Source of the DNA: Actinomycetota bacterium
GTDB taxonomy: Bacteria > Actinomycetota > Actinomycetes > Propionibacteriales > Nocardioidaceae
DNA length: 64,000 nt
Assembly: GCA_009701885.1 (NCBI GenBank)
Contig: WLJH01000004.1
Location: 1 to 64,000, forward strand
Reading direction: 5' to 3'
Under the pieces are notes generated by a model. That model ran no database searches. It was not told where the DNA came from and worked only from the letters and a program-made list of their open reading frames with translations. Within the stretch, counting starts at the first letter, position 1. The number at the start of each line of letters is the position of its first letter. The translations under genes were made by a program, and so were the position numbers. Positions 44,248-52,026 of this stretch are shown piece after piece.

Positions 44248-45660
44248 TCAGGCGTCGGTGAGCGGGCGGTCGCGGGTGCCGGTCAGCTGCTCGATGACGA
44301 AGAGCACCAGACCCACGGCGACCAGGCCTGCGCACCACAGCAGCGAGGTCGGGTCGTCGTAGATCGTCCACACGAGGATCGCGGCATTGCCGACGAGGCC
44401 GGCCACCAGCAGCGCCGTGTTGGCGCGGAAGGTGCGGTGGTCCTCGTCCTGGCCGCGCAGCCTCAGCGCGGAGACGATGACCAGGGCGTAGATGAAGAGC
44501 AAGAAGAGCACCGTCACGGTCGCCAGCCGGCCGACCAGGTCGAGCCCGGCGCCCGACTCGGTCACGAGCGTGCCGATGACCAGCAGGGCGACGACGACGA
44601 CGGCGCTGAAGACCAGTCCGACCCAGGGGCTGCGGCGCGAGGAGTGCAGGCGGCCGAAGGCGTCGGGGACGATGTCCTCGCGGGCCATGCCGTAGAGGAT
44701 GCGCGGCTGGGTGACCACCGCGACCAGGGTCGTGTTGAAGATGGCCACCATCGCGATGACCGAGAAGACCGTGCCGAGCAGACCCGTGTCGACGGGCAGG
44801 ATGCCGGACTTCACGACCTCGAGCAGGGCCGCGTCGGAGTTCGCGAGGTCGCCGGTGGACACGGTGAGCGCCGCGGCGATGGAGACCAGGACGTAGACGA
44901 CCCCGGCCACCGCCATGCCGCCGATGAGCGAGCGGGGGAACGACCGGTGCGGGTCGAGGGTCTCCTCGGCCACGTTGGCGGTGTTCTCGAAGCCGGTCAT
45001 CGCGAAGAACGACAGCGCCACGCCGGCCAGGATCGCCAGCGCCGGGCTGCCCTCGGCGCTGAAGTCCACCAGGCGCCCGAAGTCGGCGTCGCCCGAGGCG
45101 ACGTGCCAGACGCCGATCAGCATGATGATCAACAGGCCGGTCACCTCGACGAAGGTCATCAGCATGTTGACCACGACCGACTCGGTGATCCCGATGAAGT
45201 TGATGACCGTCAGCACCAGCACGAAGCCGATGGTCACCAGCAGCGCCGGCGGCGCGGACCAGATCTCGGCGAAGTACTGCGCGAAGCCGGTCGCCAGGGA
45301 GCCCGCGGCGGCGAAGCTGGCGGAGAGGAAGGAGACGGTGACGAGGAAGGTCAGCGCACGGCTGCCGAAGGCCTTGTTGACGTAGAGCGCGGCACCGGCG
45401 GCCCGGGGGTACTTCGTGACGAGCTCGGCGTACGCCGACCCGGTGATCGCCGCGATCGTCACGCCCACCGCGAAGGCGATCCAGAACGCCCCGCCGACGG
45501 CCGCGGCCACCAGGCCGATGAGCACGTAGATGCCCGAGCCCAGCACGTCGCCCAGGGTGTAGAAGAACAGCTGCTTGCCGGTGATCGACCGGGTCAGCTC
45601 GTGGTCCGTTGCGTCGGCCTGCGTGGTGACCGGACCCTCGGCCATGGCGTCGGTGCTCAT
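44248..45660 (-). CDS. APC-family amino acid permease
   Basis: Predicted 470-residue transporter with twelve hydrophobic segments. The first helix holds GDVLGSGIYVLIG, the unwound substrate-binding motif of APC carriers, and AYAELVTKYPRAAGAALYVNKAFG and FFAMTGFENTANVAEETLDPHRSFPRSLI are characteristic. ATG 45660 is used; an upstream in-frame GTG at 45699 would add 13 residues. Its stop abuts the stop of the convergent dehydrogenase. Substrate not predictable. Confidence 0.9.
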   Translation of the reverse strand: MSTDAMAEGPVTTQADATDHELTRSITGKQLFFYTLGDVLGSGIYVLIGLVAAAVGGAFWIAFAVGVTIAAITGSAYAELVTKYPRAAGAALYVNKAFGSRALTFLVTVSFLSASFAAAGSLATGFAQYFAEIWSAPPALLVTIGFVLVLTVINFIGITESVVVNMLMTFVEVTGLLIIMLIGVWHVASGDADFGRLVDFSAEGSPALAILAGVALSFFAMTGFENTANVAEETLDPHRSFPRSLIGGMAVAGVVYVLVSIAAALTVSTGDLANSDAALLEVVKSGILPVDTGLLGTVFSVIAMVAIFNTTLVAVVTQPRILYGMAREDIVPDAFGRLHSSRRSPWVGLVFSAVVVVALLVIGTLVTESGAGLDLVGRLATVTVLFLLFIYALVIVSALRLRGQDEDHRTFRANTALLVAGLVGNAAILVWTIYDDPTSLLWCAGLVAVGLVLFVIEQLTGTRDRPLTDA

Positions 45661-45753
45661 GAGGGGCCGCGTACCCGGCGTACGTCGGTGCTCAACCACC
45701 CCCGGGGGTGGGCCCCGTCACGTGCCCGGGTGGCGGTGCGTCGGTGCCGGGGC
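45661..45753. other. Intergenic region between response regulator and APC permease
   Basis: The gap contains a perfect 16-base palindrome CCACCCCCGGGGGTGG (45696-45711), which may terminate the upstream two-component operon or act as an operator for the permease. No -10 box was evident. Confidence 0.4.
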
Positions 45754-46434
45754 TCAGAGCAGCCGGCGGTCCGAGGCCCAGCGGGTGAGCTCGTGGCGCG
45801 AGGAGAGCTGCAGCTTGCGCAGCACCGACGACATGTGGGTCTCGACGGTCTTGATCGAGATGAACAGCTCCTTGGCGACCTCCTTGTAGGCGTAGCCGCG
45901 GGCGATCAGGCGCATCACCTCCCGCTCGCGCTCGGTGAGGCGGTCCAGGTCCTCGTCGACCGCAGCCACCTCGATGGAGCCGGCGAAGGCGTCCAGGACG
46001 AAGCCGGCCAGCCGCGGGCTGAAGACCGCGTCCCCGTCGGCCACCCGCCGGATCGCCGAGACCAGCTCGGGGCCGGTGATGGTCTTGGTGACGTAGCCCC
46101 GGGCCCCGCCGCGGATGGCGCCGATGACGTCCTCGGCGGCGTCGCTGACGCTGAGCGCGAGGTAGCGCGGTGACCCAGGCGCAGCGGCACCGGCCGAGGC
46201 GGACGTCCTCCGCATCACCTCGACGCCACCGCCGCCGGGCAGGTGCACGTCGAGGAGGACGACGTCGGGGGCGTGCTGGGCGATCGCGGCGACCGCGCTG
46301 TCGACGTCGGCGGCCTCGGCCAGCACCTCGACCTCCGCAGCCCCCGCGGCGACCAGCTCGGCACGCACCCCCGCACGGAACATGGCGTGGTCGTCGACGA
46401 CCACGACGCGGACGGGCCTGGGGTGCTCGGTCAC
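45754..46434 (-). CDS. LuxR-family (NarL-type) response regulator
   Basis: Predicted 226-residue regulator. The receiver domain has the acidic pair DD (14-15), the phosphoacceptor Asp62 in LLDVHLPGG and Lys in YVTKTITGPEL; the C-terminal HTH is LTEREREVMRLIARGYAYKEVAKELFISIKTVETHMSSVLRKL. The receiver has a slightly long loop (SASAGAAAPGSPRYLALSV). GTG 46434 overlaps the kinase stop (GTGA), so it is the direct partner of the PspC-kinase. It probably controls the divergent PspC membrane gene. Confidence 0.94.
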   Translation of the reverse strand: MTEHPRPVRVVVVDDHAMFRAGVRAELVAAGAAEVEVLAEAADVDSAVAAIAQHAPDVVLLDVHLPGGGGVEVMRRTSASAGAAAPGSPRYLALSVSDAAEDVIGAIRGGARGYVTKTITGPELVSAIRRVADGDAVFSPRLAGFVLDAFAGSIEVAAVDEDLDRLTEREREVMRLIARGYAYKEVAKELFISIKTVETHMSSVLRKLQLSSRHELTRWASDRRLL

Positions 46435-47723
46435 GGGCTCTCCTCGGGTGAGGTCTGCTCGGGCGTGCGGGGCAGGTGCAGGCGCACCTCGGTGCCCTCG
46501 CCCGGGGCGGTGCGGATCTCGGCGCGGCCGCCGTGGCGGAGCATCCGGTCGATGATGCTGCCACGGACCCCGAGCCGGTCCGCGGGCACCGCGCCCAGGT
46601 CGAACCCGGTGCCGCGGTCGCGGACGAAGACCTCGACCGCGGCGGGCCCGACCTCGGCGTACACGTCCACGCGGCCGGTGCCCGCGTGCTTGGCGGCGTT
46701 GGTGAGGGCCTCGCGGGTGGCCGCGACGAGAGGTCGCAGCGGCTCCTCGAGGGGGCAGTCCCCCACCGCGACGACGTCGATGCCGACCCCGTGGGCGTCC
46801 TCGACCTCGGCGGCGGCCGCCCGCAGCGCACCGGCGAGGCTGGTGGCGCCGGCTGCCTCGCCCTCGAAGAGCCACGAGCGCAGGTCGCGCTCCTGGGCGC
46901 GGGCGAGCCGCGCCACCGTGGGCGCGTCGTCGGCGGCCTTCTGGATCAGGGCGAGGGTCTGCAGCACGGAGTCGTGCAGGTGGGCGGCGACGTCGGCCCG
47001 TTCCTGGGAGCGGATGCGGGCCTCGCGCTCCGCGCTCAGCTCGCCGGCCAGGCGGTAGACCCACGGACCCACCACGACGGCCAGGGCGGCGATGCCCAGC
47101 AGCGCCGCCACCAGGACGCCCTGTGCCTGGCCGTCCCCGCCGGAGTCGAAGCCGACGATGAAGACCGCGGAGACGAGCAGCGCGGCCCCCGCGGCGACCC
47201 GGAGGTACGCCGCCCAGCCGCCCGGACCCATCAGCACCCGCAGCGGGTCGACCCGGCCGGTGGAGTCCAGCCAGCGCTCGCGCTGGGCCTCGTCCGCCTG
47301 CCGCCACAGCAGGGCCACCCCCGCCAGGCCGATGGCCATGGGCCAGAAGACCGCGCCGCGACCGAGGGTCGCCTCGAGCAGCAGCACCGCCCCCAGGCCC
47401 AGCGCCGCGAGGGCGACGACCGGGCCGAGGTCCTGGAGGCGGCGGGTGCGGCCGGGGCGGCGCCCGCCGCGGGTGGCGCTGGCCAGGCCGGGCGCCTCCT
47501 CGTGCGGGCGCGGGTCGGCCGGCAGGACCAGCCAGAGCCCGGCGTACATCGCCACGCCCATGCCGCCGAGCAGCGCCGCGACGAGGAACGCCACGCGCAC
47601 CCACAGGACCGGCACGGCCAGGTGGGTCGCGAGTCCGGCGCAGACCCCGCCGAGCACGGGCTCACGGGTGTCGCGGTAGGCCTTGCGGGGCACTCGGCTG
47701 GGCATCGGGCTGGTCTGGGTCAT
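46431..47723 (-). CDS. PspC-domain sensor histidine kinase
   Basis: Predicted 430-residue kinase. Residues about 14-75 form a PspC domain (REPVLGGVCAGLATHLAVPVLWVRVAFLVAALLGGMGVAMYAGLWLVLP), then four further hydrophobic segments up to about residue 220, then a HisKA_3 dimerisation domain with the phosphoacceptor His in HLHDSVLQTLALIQ (about 248) and a HATPase_c domain (TREALTNAAKHAG, VRDRGTGFDLG). This is the actinobacterial envelope-stress type (compare LiaS/DesK relatives). ATG 47723 has GAGGGAG upstream. It is divergent from another PspC gene. Confidence 0.93.
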   Translation of the reverse strand: MTQTSPMPSRVPRKAYRDTREPVLGGVCAGLATHLAVPVLWVRVAFLVAALLGGMGVAMYAGLWLVLPADPRPHEEAPGLASATRGGRRPGRTRRLQDLGPVVALAALGLGAVLLLEATLGRGAVFWPMAIGLAGVALLWRQADEAQRERWLDSTGRVDPLRVLMGPGGWAAYLRVAAGAALLVSAVFIVGFDSGGDGQAQGVLVAALLGIAALAVVVGPWVYRLAGELSAEREARIRSQERADVAAHLHDSVLQTLALIQKAADDAPTVARLARAQERDLRSWLFEGEAAGATSLAGALRAAAAEVEDAHGVGIDVVAVGDCPLEEPLRPLVAATREALTNAAKHAGTGRVDVYAEVGPAAVEVFVRDRGTGFDLGAVPADRLGVRGSIIDRMLRHGGRAEIRTAPGEGTEVRLHLPRTPEQTSPEESP

Positions 47724-47784
47724 GGCTCCCTCGTCGTCCGGCTCATCGTCACACAGCGCGGGCGCGCTGCGGGGCCGTGCGACC

Positions 47785-47841
47785 CCTGGCTCGACCCCGG
47801 TCGGACCCCGGCGTACCCCGAGCCAGGACCAGGGTCGACCC
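47785..47841. promoter_or_regulatory. Inverted repeats between the two PspC genes
   Basis: CCTGGCTCG (47785-47793) is repeated inverted as CGAGCCAGG (47819-47827), with three copies of a GACCCC(G) pattern in and around it; GGTCGACC (47833-47840) is a second, perfect palindrome. They lie in the 156-base divergent gap and are candidate binding sites for the LuxR-type regulator. Confidence 0.45.
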
Positions 47842-47879
47842 CGATGGTGCGCGGCCCGGCGGAGGTCCAGGCTGGTGCC

Positions 47880-49064
47880 ATGACCGAGACACCCCTGCCC
47901 CCGGCGCCCGGCGCCGAGGGTCCCCGATCCGACGGCCCGCGCACCACGGCCGAGGAGGCCCGCGACCTGGGCCGCATCCGCCGCTCCACCACCGACCGCA
48001 AGGTCGCCGGCGTCGCCGGCGGGTTGGGTCGCCACCTCGATGTCGACCCACTGCTGCTGCGCGTCGCCTTCGTGGTGCTGACGTTCTTCGGCGGTGCCGG
48101 CCTCATCGTGTACGCCGCGGGCTGGCTGCTCGTGCCCGAGGACGACGGCAGCGAGGCGGCGGTCCGGCTCGAGGACCGCACCCGCGGGGTGGTGCTGGCC
48201 GTGGTCGGCGTCATCGCCGGCGTCTCGATCGTCGCCGAGCTCGCCGGCAACGCGTGGGGCCCGTGGTTCCCGTGGCAGCTCGTGGTCGTGGCCGTGGTCG
48301 CAGCGGTGCTGCTGAGCCGCCGGGACGGGGGCTACCCCGCACCGACGCCGCCGGTCGGCGGACCGGCTGCTCCGGCGGGCGCCCCGATGGGCGGCCCTGC
48401 GAGCGCGGCCGGCCCGGCCTGGGCACCGCCGCCGGCGCCCGTGCCGGTGGTGCGCGACCCGCGCCGCCGCGGCCCGCTGCTGCTGTGGACGACGCTGGCG
48501 CTGGTCGCGATCGCGGAGGGCATCCTGATGTCCGTCGACCTCTCGGGGGTGGCCATCGCTGACGGCGCCTACCCGGCCCTGGCGCTCGGCATCATCGGCG
48601 CCGCCCTGGTGCTCGGCGCCTTCTTCGGGCGCGGCGGCGGCCTCGTGCTGGTGGGGCTGCTCGTGGTGCCGGTGCTGCTCATCAGCACCCTCGAGGACCG
48701 GATCGGCGGCGACCCGCTGCGCGAGACACCCGACACCGCGGCGTCGGTGGACCCGGAGTACCGCATGGGGGTGGGCGAGCTGGTCCTGGACGTCACCGAG
48801 GTCGCGGACCTCGAGGAGCTGGACGGCCGGGTCCTCGACATCGCCGTGCAGGTGGGGCGGATCGAGGTGGTGGTCCCGGAGGAGGGGCTCACCGTCGAGG
48901 CCTCGGCCCGGATCGGCGGGCCCGGCGAGATCACGGTCTTCGGCGAGGAGCGCGGCGGGATCGAGACCCTCGTGCGCGAGGACCACGACGGGGGCCCCGG
49001 CAGCCCGGTGCTGGTGCTCGACGCCGAGACCAACCTGGGCGAGATCGTGGTGAGGACGCAGTGA
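47880..49064 (+). CDS. PspC-domain membrane protein
   Basis: Predicted 394-residue protein. A PspC domain (IRRSTTDRKVAGVAGGLGRHLDVDPLLLRVAFVVLTFFGGAGLIVYAAGWLLVPEDD, about 33-90) is followed by two hydrophobic segments, a Pro/Ala-rich linker (about 150-185), three more segments (about 193-270) and a C-terminal outside domain of beta type (VGELVLDVTEV...LVREDHDGG), like LiaF-type C-terminal domains. It is head-to-head with its two-component system and probably senses or modulates envelope stress. CAGGCT six bases before the ATG may be a -10 box. Confidence 0.88.
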   Translation: MTETPLPPAPGAEGPRSDGPRTTAEEARDLGRIRRSTTDRKVAGVAGGLGRHLDVDPLLLRVAFVVLTFFGGAGLIVYAAGWLLVPEDDGSEAAVRLEDRTRGVVLAVVGVIAGVSIVAELAGNAWGPWFPWQLVVVAVVAAVLLSRRDGGYPAPTPPVGGPAAPAGAPMGGPASAAGPAWAPPPAPVPVVRDPRRRGPLLLWTTLALVAIAEGILMSVDLSGVAIADGAYPALALGIIGAALVLGAFFGRGGGLVLVGLLVVPVLLISTLEDRIGGDPLRETPDTAASVDPEYRMGVGELVLDVTEVADLEELDGRVLDIAVQVGRIEVVVPEEGLTVEASARIGGPGEITVFGEERGGIETLVREDHDGGPGSPVLVLDAETNLGEIVVRTQ

Positions 49065-49387
49065 GCGGACCGACCGACCACCCGACGTACGACGGTACGA
49101 CCCGCGGCGAGGAGCAGACGGTGACGGAGCAGACGGTGACGGAGCAGCAGCGCGACGGACGGCCCGGCCTGTGGGCCGCGGGCCGCCACCCGGTCAACAC
49201 CGGGCACCTCGTGATGGGGCTGGCCTTCCTCGGGATGGTCGGCGTCTGGGCCCTGGTGGCCAGCGGGGTCGCGGACGCCGAGGACCTGCGGTGGCTCAGC
49301 CCGCTGCCGTGGCTGCTGGCCGGGGCCGGCGGGCTCGTGGCCGCCACCGTGTCCAGCGCAGCCCGGCGCGACCGCTGGCGCGACTGA
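49061..49387 (+). CDS. Small two-helix membrane protein
   Basis: Predicted 108-residue protein: a hydrophilic N terminus with the duplicated peptide QTVTE (about 18-28), then two hydrophobic segments (about 45-68 and 81-98) and a basic tail. The GTG start overlaps the PspC gene stop by four bases (GTGA), so it belongs to that operon. A 15-bp tandem DNA duplication at 49112-49141 encodes the repeated peptide. No named family recognised. Confidence 0.75.
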   Translation: MSGPTDHPTYDGTTRGEEQTVTEQTVTEQQRDGRPGLWAAGRHPVNTGHLVMGLAFLGMVGVWALVASGVADAEDLRWLSPLPWLLAGAGGLVAATVSSAARRDRWRD

Positions 49388-49392
49388 CCCGC

Positions 49393-49430
49393 CGAGCCGC
49401 CCCGTCCTTCCGGAAAGGTGGGGCGGCTCG
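49393..49430. terminator. Terminator after the PspC operon
   Basis: CGAGCCGCCCC (49393-49403) pairs with GGGGCGGCTCG (49420-49430) over 11 bases. It follows the small membrane gene by 3 bases and is itself followed by the MITE-like element. Confidence 0.85.
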
Positions 49431-49434
49431 ACCG

Positions 49435-49601
49435 CTCAGCCTCGATCCACCGATGGTCGCCGTCGCGAGCGGCACCAGACGGGTGCGCTGGCAAGGCGGA
49501 GCGCCCAAGGCGGGCCCCCAGGCCCGTCGAGGCGTGACAACGCCGCCAGGGCGCCCGGATGGTGACGCGTAGCAGGCGAGAATCGGTGGATCGAGGCTCA
49601 G
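49435..49601. mobile_element. MITE-like element with terminal inverted repeats, copy 2
   Basis: Perfect 15-bp terminal inverted repeats CCTCGATCCACCGAT (49440-49454) and its complement (49582-49596) enclose a 127-base G/C-rich interior with no gene. CTCAG occurs directly at both outer ends (49435-49439 and 49597-49601), consistent with a 5-bp target duplication. The right-hand CTCAG includes the stop codon of the minus-strand GDPD gene, so the stop is rebuilt by the duplication. The element matches 1-150. No transposase for it is in the window. Confidence 0.75.
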
Positions 49602-50662
49602 GCGGGGGCGGGGAGGTCGGCGGGCCGGTCGTCCCGGGCGGCCCGGCAGACCTCGGGGTGGTCGGTGATGAGCCCGTCGACGCCCAGGTCGAGGAGCAGC
49701 GCGGCGTAGCCGCGCAGGTCGCCGTGGCCGGTGCGGTCGTGGCCGCGGTACGGGCGCGGGAGGAAGCGGTCCTCCGCGCGGAGCGTCCAGGTCCGCACCT
49801 GCAGCCCGTGGCGGTGGGCCCGGTCCAGGAGTCCCGTGGGCACGACCCGGTCGCCGAGGTCGCGGGCGAGCAGGGAGTGCCGCGGGCCCAGACCGGTCGC
49901 GTAGGAGGCGACGGCCGCCAGTCCGCTCGGGGAGACCAGGTCGGCGAAGGTGCGGGGGTCGCCGGCGGCGGCCAGGTCGGCGGGGCGGGCGCGCAGGTCG
50001 TCGACCAGCTGCACCAGCGGCACCCGCGTCCGGCCCGCGAGCGAGACCAGGCCGGTCGGCTCGAAGCCCATCACGGTCGCCGGGGAGCCGGGGCGGTCCA
50101 GGTCGTGACGACGCAGGTCGTCCAGGAGCGGCTCCGTGGGATCCAGGCCCCGCGCGGCCGACAGCGCCACGTCCTTGAGCTCGACGAGCACCCCCACCTC
50201 ACGCCCGTGCGAGCGCGCGCTCTCCGCGACCAGCCCGAGGACCTCGTCCAGGGTCGGGACCGCCAGCAGACCGTCGTACGCACCCGAGGCGGGGCGCTGG
50301 AGCGGCCACCGCTCCCGCGCCCGGAGCAGCCGGACCTGCTCGAGCGTCAGGTCCTCGACGAACCAGCCCTGGACCCGCCGCCCGGCGACCACGCGCTCGC
50401 TGCGGAGGTGCGCCAGCTCGGCGCGCCGCGCGACGTCGGTGGTGGCCGACAGCTCGCTCTCGTGCCGGGCGACGAGGACGCCGTCGGCGGTGCTGACGAC
50501 GTCGACCTCGATCGCGTCGGCTCCGAGCGCGAGGGCGTGGCGGTAGGCCTCGAGCGTGTGCTCCGGCCGGTGGCCGCTGGCACCGCGGTGCGCCGCCACG
50601 GAGGCGGCGAGGACGGAGGAGGTGGTGGTCGGTCGGGCGTGCGGCACGAGCGTCACGACCAC
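49598..50662 (-). CDS. Glycerophosphodiester phosphodiesterase family protein
   Basis: Predicted ~354-residue GDPD-type TIM barrel that hydrolyses glycerophosphodiesters to glycerol 3-phosphate and an alcohol. The catalytic pair is visible in VAAHRGASGHRPEHTLEAYRHALALGADAIEVDVVSTADGVLVARHESEL (the HRG His and the later RHE His, plus metal-binding ExD). The C-terminal GLITDHPEV matches the family end. No secretion signal is evident. Several GTG codons are possible; 50662 has GGAGG six bases upstream, 50677 does not. Its stop codon lies inside the target duplication of the MITE-like element. Confidence 0.85.
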   Translation of the reverse strand: MVVTLVPHARPTTTSSVLAASVAAHRGASGHRPEHTLEAYRHALALGADAIEVDVVSTADGVLVARHESELSATTDVARRAELAHLRSERVVAGRRVQGWFVEDLTLEQVRLLRARERWPLQRPASGAYDGLLAVPTLDEVLGLVAESARSHGREVGVLVELKDVALSAARGLDPTEPLLDDLRRHDLDRPGSPATVMGFEPTGLVSLAGRTRVPLVQLVDDLRARPADLAAAGDPRTFADLVSPSGLAAVASYATGLGPRHSLLARDLGDRVVPTGLLDRAHRHGLQVRTWTLRAEDRFLPRPYRGHDRTGHGDLRGYAALLLDLGVDGLITDHPEVCRAARDDRPADLPAPA

Positions 50663-50763
50663 CACGTTCCTCCGCACGGGTGTCCCAGCGGTGCACGGCG
50701 GAGCGACACGCGGGTGAACGTCCCGTGAGGACCGGGTGGACCAGTCCGGCGGAGGATGCCTCC

Positions 50764-51258
50764 GTGGACGAGGACGGGCGGCGGGAGACCGAGGACCAGA
50801 GGTCGGACCGGAAGTGGGGCGACCTGCTCCAGGAGATGCGGGTCATGCAGACCGGGACCCAGCTCATCGCCGGGTTCCTGCTGACGCTGCCCTTCCAGGG
50901 CCGCTTCGAGGAGCTCGACGGCTACCAGCGCGGGCTCTACCTGGCGGTGGTGCTGGTCGCGCTGGTCACCACGGCCCTGGTCATCTCACCCATCGCGGTG
51001 CACCGGCGACTGTCGGGCCACCACGCCAAGCACCGCCTGGTGGCGCTGGCCGACGTCGCCGTGCGCGGCGTGCTGGCCGGGATCGGGCTGCTCATCGTGG
51101 GCATCACCGTGCTGGTCGTCGACGTCGTGGTGGGCCGCGCCACCGGCCTGCTGGCAGGCGGCACACTCCTCGCGATCGTCGTGGTCCTGCTCGTGCTGCT
51201 GCCCGAGTGGGCGTTGCGGCACGTGCGGCCGCGCGTCAGTGCGCGTCGAGACCGGTGA
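50764..51258 (+). CDS. DUF6328 membrane protein
   Basis: Predicted 164-residue protein: a hydrophilic start, then RKWGDLLQEMRVMQTGTQLIAGFLLTLPFQGRF, the conserved motif of the actinobacterial DUF6328 family, and four hydrophobic segments. GTG 50764 has GGAGG eight bases upstream; an earlier GTG (50725) would add 13 residues. It converges on the F420 reductase gene and overlaps its 3' end by 23 bases. Function unknown. Confidence 0.82.
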   Translation: MDEDGRRETEDQRSDRKWGDLLQEMRVMQTGTQLIAGFLLTLPFQGRFEELDGYQRGLYLAVVLVALVTTALVISPIAVHRRLSGHHAKHRLVALADVAVRGVLAGIGLLIVGITVLVVDVVVGRATGLLAGGTLLAIVVVLLVLLPEWALRHVRPRVSARRDR

Positions 51259-51925
51259 TCCGTACGCCCGCGTGCGTCTTGTACTTGCGGTTGATGGAGA
51301 TGAGGACCGCGGTGAACGGCTCCAGCTGACGGGCCAGGCGGAGCTTGCCGCCGTCGATGCCGCGGCGACCGGTCACCGAGGCGGCGAGGTCCATCGCGAC
51401 CTCCTTGGCCTCCAGCACGTCGCCGACGACGAGCACGTCCTCGTCGAGGAACTCGTCCTCGCCCCAGAGCAGCACCGCCGAGACGTTGTGGAACGCGCCG
51501 ACCACGGTCGCCTCGGGCTGCAGGCGCTGGGCCTCCTCGGCGGCCGAGCCCTCGCCGCCGTCGACGACGCGGCCGTGGGCGCCGCGCTTGTCGAAGGCCA
51601 GCGGGTTGACGCAGGAGATGACGGTCTTGCCCGCGAGCGGCAGCGAGGCGACGAGCTCGTCGTGACCGTCGTAGGGCACGGCCAGCAGCACGACGTCGGC
51701 CTGCTCGCAGGCCTCGGCGTTGCTCGCGCCCGTGACCGCACCGGCACCGCTGACGTCGGCGAGACGGGCGGTGACCTCCTCGGCCACCGGGACGGCCTTC
51801 TCGGCCGCACGCGAGCCCAGGACCACCGTGTGCCCGGCCTTGGCGAAGCGGTAGCCCAGGCCCTTGCCCTGGGGGCCGGTGCCCCCGATGACGGCGACGC
51901 GGTAGGAGGTCGGGGCCTCGCTCAC
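51236..51925 (-). CDS. npdG: NADPH-dependent F420 reductase
   Basis: Predicted 229-residue Fno/NpdG-type enzyme that exchanges hydride between NADPH and coenzyme F420. The N-terminal Rossmann loop is VIGGTGPQGKGLGYRFAKAG, followed by GSR (NADP 2'-phosphate binding), VVLLAVPYDGH and AFHNVSAVLLWG, all characteristic. GTG start with GAGAGGA upstream. It supplies F420H2 for the luciferase-like oxidoreductases at 54232 and 59969 and fits with fbiC at 55.9 kb. Confidence 0.93.
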   Translation of the reverse strand: MSEAPTSYRVAVIGGTGPQGKGLGYRFAKAGHTVVLGSRAAEKAVPVAEEVTARLADVSGAGAVTGASNAEACEQADVVLLAVPYDGHDELVASLPLAGKTVISCVNPLAFDKRGAHGRVVDGGEGSAAEEAQRLQPEATVVGAFHNVSAVLLWGEDEFLDEDVLVVGDVLEAKEVAMDLAASVTGRRGIDGGKLRLARQLEPFTAVLISINRKYKTHAGVRITGLDAH

Positions 51926-52014
51926 GGGGTGGTCCTCTCGAGGGGGCGGGTGCCGAGGTCGAGACGGATCCTCCCACCCGCGGTCAACAGCGGTCCGGGA
52001 CCCTCGCCTGTTGG

Positions 52015-52020
52015 TACCGT
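52015..52020 (+). promoter_or_regulatory. -10 box of the acyltransferase gene
   Basis: TACCGT lies six bases before the GTG at 52027 with no ribosome binding site, indicating a leaderless mRNA. Confidence 0.55.
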
Positions 52021-52026
52021 CGGGCC

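Noticed and set aside
49435-49601. Possible integron attC site
   Set aside because: It is of suitable size and has inverted ends, but lacks the conserved RYYYAAC/GTTRRRY core sites and no integrase is present; termini with flanking CTCAG fit a MITE better.
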